From positions 79,650-143,649 of the forward strand of contig NZ_JXYH01000003.1 of NCBI RefSeq assembly GCF_001262635.1: DNA of 64,000 nt, in the 5' to 3' direction. This document shows positions 61,714-64,000 of this stretch, one piece after another; the first letter of the stretch is position 1; each line of letters starts with the position of its first letter. The stretch is from Aestuariivita boseongensis. GTDB lineage: Bacteria > Pseudomonadota > Alphaproteobacteria > Rhodobacterales > Rhodobacteraceae. A program made the translations under genes and the position numbers. Below the pieces are notes generated by a model. The model ran no database searches. It was not told the origin of the DNA and worked only from the letters and a program-made list of their open reading frames with translations.

Positions 61714-63023
61714 TGAAAGACCTCACCCCCCGCCGCGAAGACCTGAACCCGATCGAGATCGCCTCACGGGACGAGATCGCCTCGGTCCAGCTCGACCGTC
61801 TGAAATGGTCGCTCAGCCACGCCTATGAAAACGTGCCGCATTACAAGGCCGCCTTCGACGCGGCGGGCGTGCATCCGGACGATTTGACCGCGCTTGAGGA
61901 TCTGGCGAAGTTCCCCTTCACGGTGAAACAGGACCTGCGCGACAATTACCCCTTCGGCATGTTCGCCGTCCCGCGCGAACAGGTGGCGCGCATTCATGCG
62001 TCTTCGGGCACAACCGGGCAACCCACGGTGGTGGGCTATACCGCCAAGGATCTTGAAGTCTGGGGTGAGGTTGTGGCCCGCTCCTTGCGCGCCTCTGGCC
62101 TGACACCTGGCGATCTGCTGCACAACGCCTATGGGTATGGGCTGTTCACCGGCGGTCTGGGCATCCATCTGGGGGCCGATGCGCTTGGCCTGACCACGGT
62201 TCCGATTTCCGGCGGCATGACCCAGCGCCAGGTGCGCCTGATCGAAGATTTCAAACCCAAGGGGATCACCGTCACGCCCTCCTACGCGCTGTCGATCCTT
62301 GACGAATATGCCGCGCAGGGCCTCGACCCGCGCGAAAGCTCGCTTGAGGTCGGCATCTTCGGCGCTGAACCCTGGACCAACGCCATGCGGGAGGAAATCG
62401 AACAGGCCTTCGACATGCATGCGGTCGACATCTATGGGCTAAGTGAAGTGATGGGCCCCGGTGTTGCCAATGAGTGCGTCGAAACCAAGGATGGACTGCA
62501 TATCTGGGAAGACCATTTCTATCCTGAGATTATCGACCCCGCGACAGGCGAGGTGCTGCCCGATGGCGAGAAGGGGGAACTGGTCTTTACCTCGCTTTCG
62601 AAAGAAGCCTTCCCGATCATCCGCTATCGCACGCGTGATCTGACACGGCTTCTACCCGGCACCGCCCGGTCCATGCGGCGGATGGAGAAGGTGACGGGCC
62701 GCAGCGACGACATGATCATCCTGCGCGGCGTGAATGTCTTTCCCACCCAGATCGAGGAACAGCTGATGGCCGTCAAAGGCCTTGCCCCGCATTTCCAGAT
62801 CGAACTGACGCGGCCTGATCGGATGGACCAGATGCGCATTCTGACCGAGGCGGCGGAAGGCCACGCCAGCGATGACGCACGCGCGCAGGCCGCCGCCGAT
62901 CTGGCGCACCGGGTCAAGGCCACGGTCGGAATTTCGATCAAGGTCGATGTGGCCGATCCCGGCGGTGTTGAGCGGTCCCAGGGCAAGGCGGTCCGCATTC
63001 TGGACAAACGCCCCAAAGACTGA
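61713..63023 (+). CDS. paaK: Phenylacetate-CoA ligase
   Basis: A 436-residue adenylate-forming ligase, the entry step of aerobic phenylacetate catabolism. The ATP loop is ASSGTTGQPTVVGYT, followed by NAYGYGLFTGGLGIHLGA and SEVMGPGVANEC, all PaaK-specific. RSDDMIILRGVNVFPTQIEE begins the C-terminal lid. Start ATG overlaps the paaJ stop (TGATG), and its own stop overlaps the TetR start in the same way. Confidence 0.96.
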   Translation: MKDLTPRREDLNPIEIASRDEIASVQLDRLKWSLSHAYENVPHYKAAFDAAGVHPDDLTALEDLAKFPFTVKQDLRDNYPFGMFAVPREQVARIHASSGTTGQPTVVGYTAKDLEVWGEVVARSLRASGLTPGDLLHNAYGYGLFTGGLGIHLGADALGLTTVPISGGMTQRQVRLIEDFKPKGITVTPSYALSILDEYAAQGLDPRESSLEVGIFGAEPWTNAMREEIEQAFDMHAVDIYGLSEVMGPGVANECVETKDGLHIWEDHFYPEIIDPATGEVLPDGEKGELVFTSLSKEAFPIIRYRTRDLTRLLPGTARSMRRMEKVTGRSDDMIILRGVNVFPTQIEEQLMAVKGLAPHFQIELTRPDRMDQMRILTEAAEGHASDDARAQAAADLAHRVKATVGISIKVDVADPGGVERSQGKAVRILDKRPKD

Positions 63024-63592
63024 TGCCGCGCGGGATCGCCAAGGACCACGACGAAAAGCGCGCCGCGATCCGCAAGGGCGCGGCGGGCTATTTCGCGCGG
63101 CACGGCTATGACCGGGCGTCGATGACCGGGGCCGCGCGGGAGTGCGGTGTCTCTAAGGCTTTGATATATCACTATTATGACAGCAAAGAAGCGTTGCTGT
63201 TCGACATCTTGAGCACGCATCTTTCCGAGCTGGAGGAGGTTCTGGAAGAGGCGCGGGACGAAGGGCTGCCCGGGCTGATCCGCGCGACCCTGATGGCCTA
63301 TGAAAACGCCGATGCGGAACACAAGCTGCAGCTGGATGCGCTGGCGACATTGCCGGCAGAGCTGCAGACACCGCTGATCCATTCGCAGCGAAACCTTGTG
63401 GCGATCATGTCGGATGCAGTGGCAAAGGAACGCGGCGACCTGTCGCCGGATCGGCTGCGGGCGGTGACGATGACCGTCTTTGGCATCCTGAACTGGTTTT
63501 ACATGTGGCACCGCCCGGACCGGGGGCTGAGCCGGGCGGACTATGCGGCGCTGGCGGCGGATTTCGTCAGGGGTGGAATTGCCGCGGCCTGA
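63023..63592 (+). CDS. TetR-family regulator at the end of the paa operon
   Basis: A 189-residue TetR regulator. GYFARHGYDRASMTGAAREC and GVSKALIYHYYDSKEALLFD form the DNA-binding helix-turn-helix. The ligand domain is unremarkable. The one-base overlap with paaK shows it belongs to the paa operon, and it likely senses a CoA ester, as PaaR does in other bacteria. Together with PaaX it would give the cluster two regulators. A strong palindromic terminator follows. Confidence 0.92.
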   Translation: MPRGIAKDHDEKRAAIRKGAAGYFARHGYDRASMTGAARECGVSKALIYHYYDSKEALLFDILSTHLSELEEVLEEARDEGLPGLIRATLMAYENADAEHKLQLDALATLPAELQTPLIHSQRNLVAIMSDAVAKERGDLSPDRLRAVTMTVFGILNWFYMWHRPDRGLSRADYAALAADFVRGGIAAA

Positions 63593-63595
63593 GGG

Positions 63596-63622
63596 GGTTT
63601 CGCATGCGAAACCTCTTTTATT
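63596..63622 (+). terminator. Terminator after the paa operon
   Basis: A perfect 18-bp palindrome GGTTTCGCA/TGCGAAACC immediately followed by TCTTTTATT. Confidence 0.85.
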
Positions 63623-63743
63623 AACAATAGGTTAACAAAATTCCTGCCTGAGGCTGGAAATCCCCCCCTCCTGCTTCTTCTTGCTAAAAATACGGAACGC
63701 AACGCCTGCCACGGGCCGAACCCCATGAATGGCCAAAACAGGC

Positions 63744-64000
63744 TCAGGCAAACCGCCCCTGACAGAACCACCCCGACGACATCGTTCCGCCATGGGCATA
63801 GTAAAGCCATAACCGCTCCCCCTCGGCGGTGGTGACAACCCAGTAATCCCGCACGCCGCTGCGCCAGTCGGGATCGTCCAGCCACCATTCCGGCGCGATC
63901 CGTTCCGGGCCGGTGCCCTGCGCCAGATGCCAGTCGCGCCCGCGCCAGCGGAAGTGGCCGGGCAGATGCGGCTGGTCCCCGGCCTGTACCGGCTCGGGCC
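63744..64000 (-). CDS. imuB: ImuB-like Y-family polymerase accessory protein, C-terminal end (cut by right edge)
   Basis: The minus strand is open from the window edge to a TGA at 63744 (85 codons seen). It reads GPERIAPEWWLDDPDWRSG, VRDYWVVTT, RLWLYYAHGG and GWFCQGRFA at its end. This is the conserved C-terminal tail of ImuB, the catalytically inactive Y-family polymerase homologue that bridges ImuA and DnaE2 in SOS mutagenesis. The start lies outside the window. dnaE2 would be expected just downstream but is not here: the paa cluster follows instead. Confidence 0.87.
   Translation of the reverse strand, partial: PEPVQAGDQPHLPGHFRWRGRDWHLAQGTGPERIAPEWWLDDPDWRSGVRDYWVVTTAEGERLWLYYAHGGTMSSGWFCQGRFA

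Overview
The window comes from an alphaproteobacterium of the Rhodobacteraceae (Roseobacter group). This is inferred from the gene families: a PhyR/NepR/EcfG general stress module, DUF2794, the leuC-leuD and leuB neighbourhood, paa and hpa aromatic catabolism, and an Anbu cluster. The DNA is GC-rich with strong third-position GC, which produces many long spurious reading frames opposite real genes. I see no prophage, insertion sequence, CRISPR array or rRNA. The only RNA gene I can support is one tRNA-Pro(CGG).

Layout. 1-4.7 kb (minus): the start of a secreted trypsin-like protease cut by the window edge, then glcD-glcE-(small membrane protein)-glcF for glycolate oxidase, with a sigma70-like promoter overlapped by a GntR-like dyad. 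4.8-10.2 kb: a secreted protein, an SLC13 transporter, rsfS-rlmH, a secreted protein and an MscS channel. 10.2-17.6 kb: leuC-leuD, membrane and nuclease genes, a reductase with a divergent LysR regulator, and leuB. 17.7-24.2 kb: a branched-chain-amino-acid-type ABC importer operon whose LivM permease is fused in frame to a complete alpha/beta hydrolase. It is divergent from a LuxR regulator that carries all nine residues diagnostic of acyl-homoserine-lactone receptors.

24.2-34.4 kb is a general stress island: a second MscS channel, phyR, nepR-ecfG, a HisKA_2 sensor kinase, several tiny membrane proteins, an FNT channel, gdhA with a thiamine-diphosphate enzyme, and dps. I find seven exact GGAAC-N16-CGTT promoters here. 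Six form three divergent pairs, and one of those pairs is perfectly superimposed on a single 32-bp dyad. 34.5-41.5 kb: an FAD oxidase, a rhodanese overlapping a GrdB-like protein with a CPVC motif, and the Anbu operon (ATP-grasp, alpha-E, transglutaminase, Anbu protease), whose biological role is still unclear. 41.6-49.1 kb: the homoprotocatechuate pathway hpaR / hpaF-E-D-(aromatic amino acid decarboxylase)-G-H-I.

49.1-57 kb: a DUF3095 protein with cyclase-like Asp motifs, an MFS transporter, asd, carbonic anhydrase, a degenerate Hpt-like protein, an M17 aminopeptidase overlapping an NlpC/P60 hydrolase, and DUF2794. 57-63.6 kb: phenylacetate catabolism (paaX, paaZ, divergent paaI-paaJ-paaK and a TetR regulator). 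The window ends in the C-terminus of imuB. The strongest candidate for an undescribed system is the LuxR / ABC importer / permease-hydrolase fusion at 17.8-24.2 kb.
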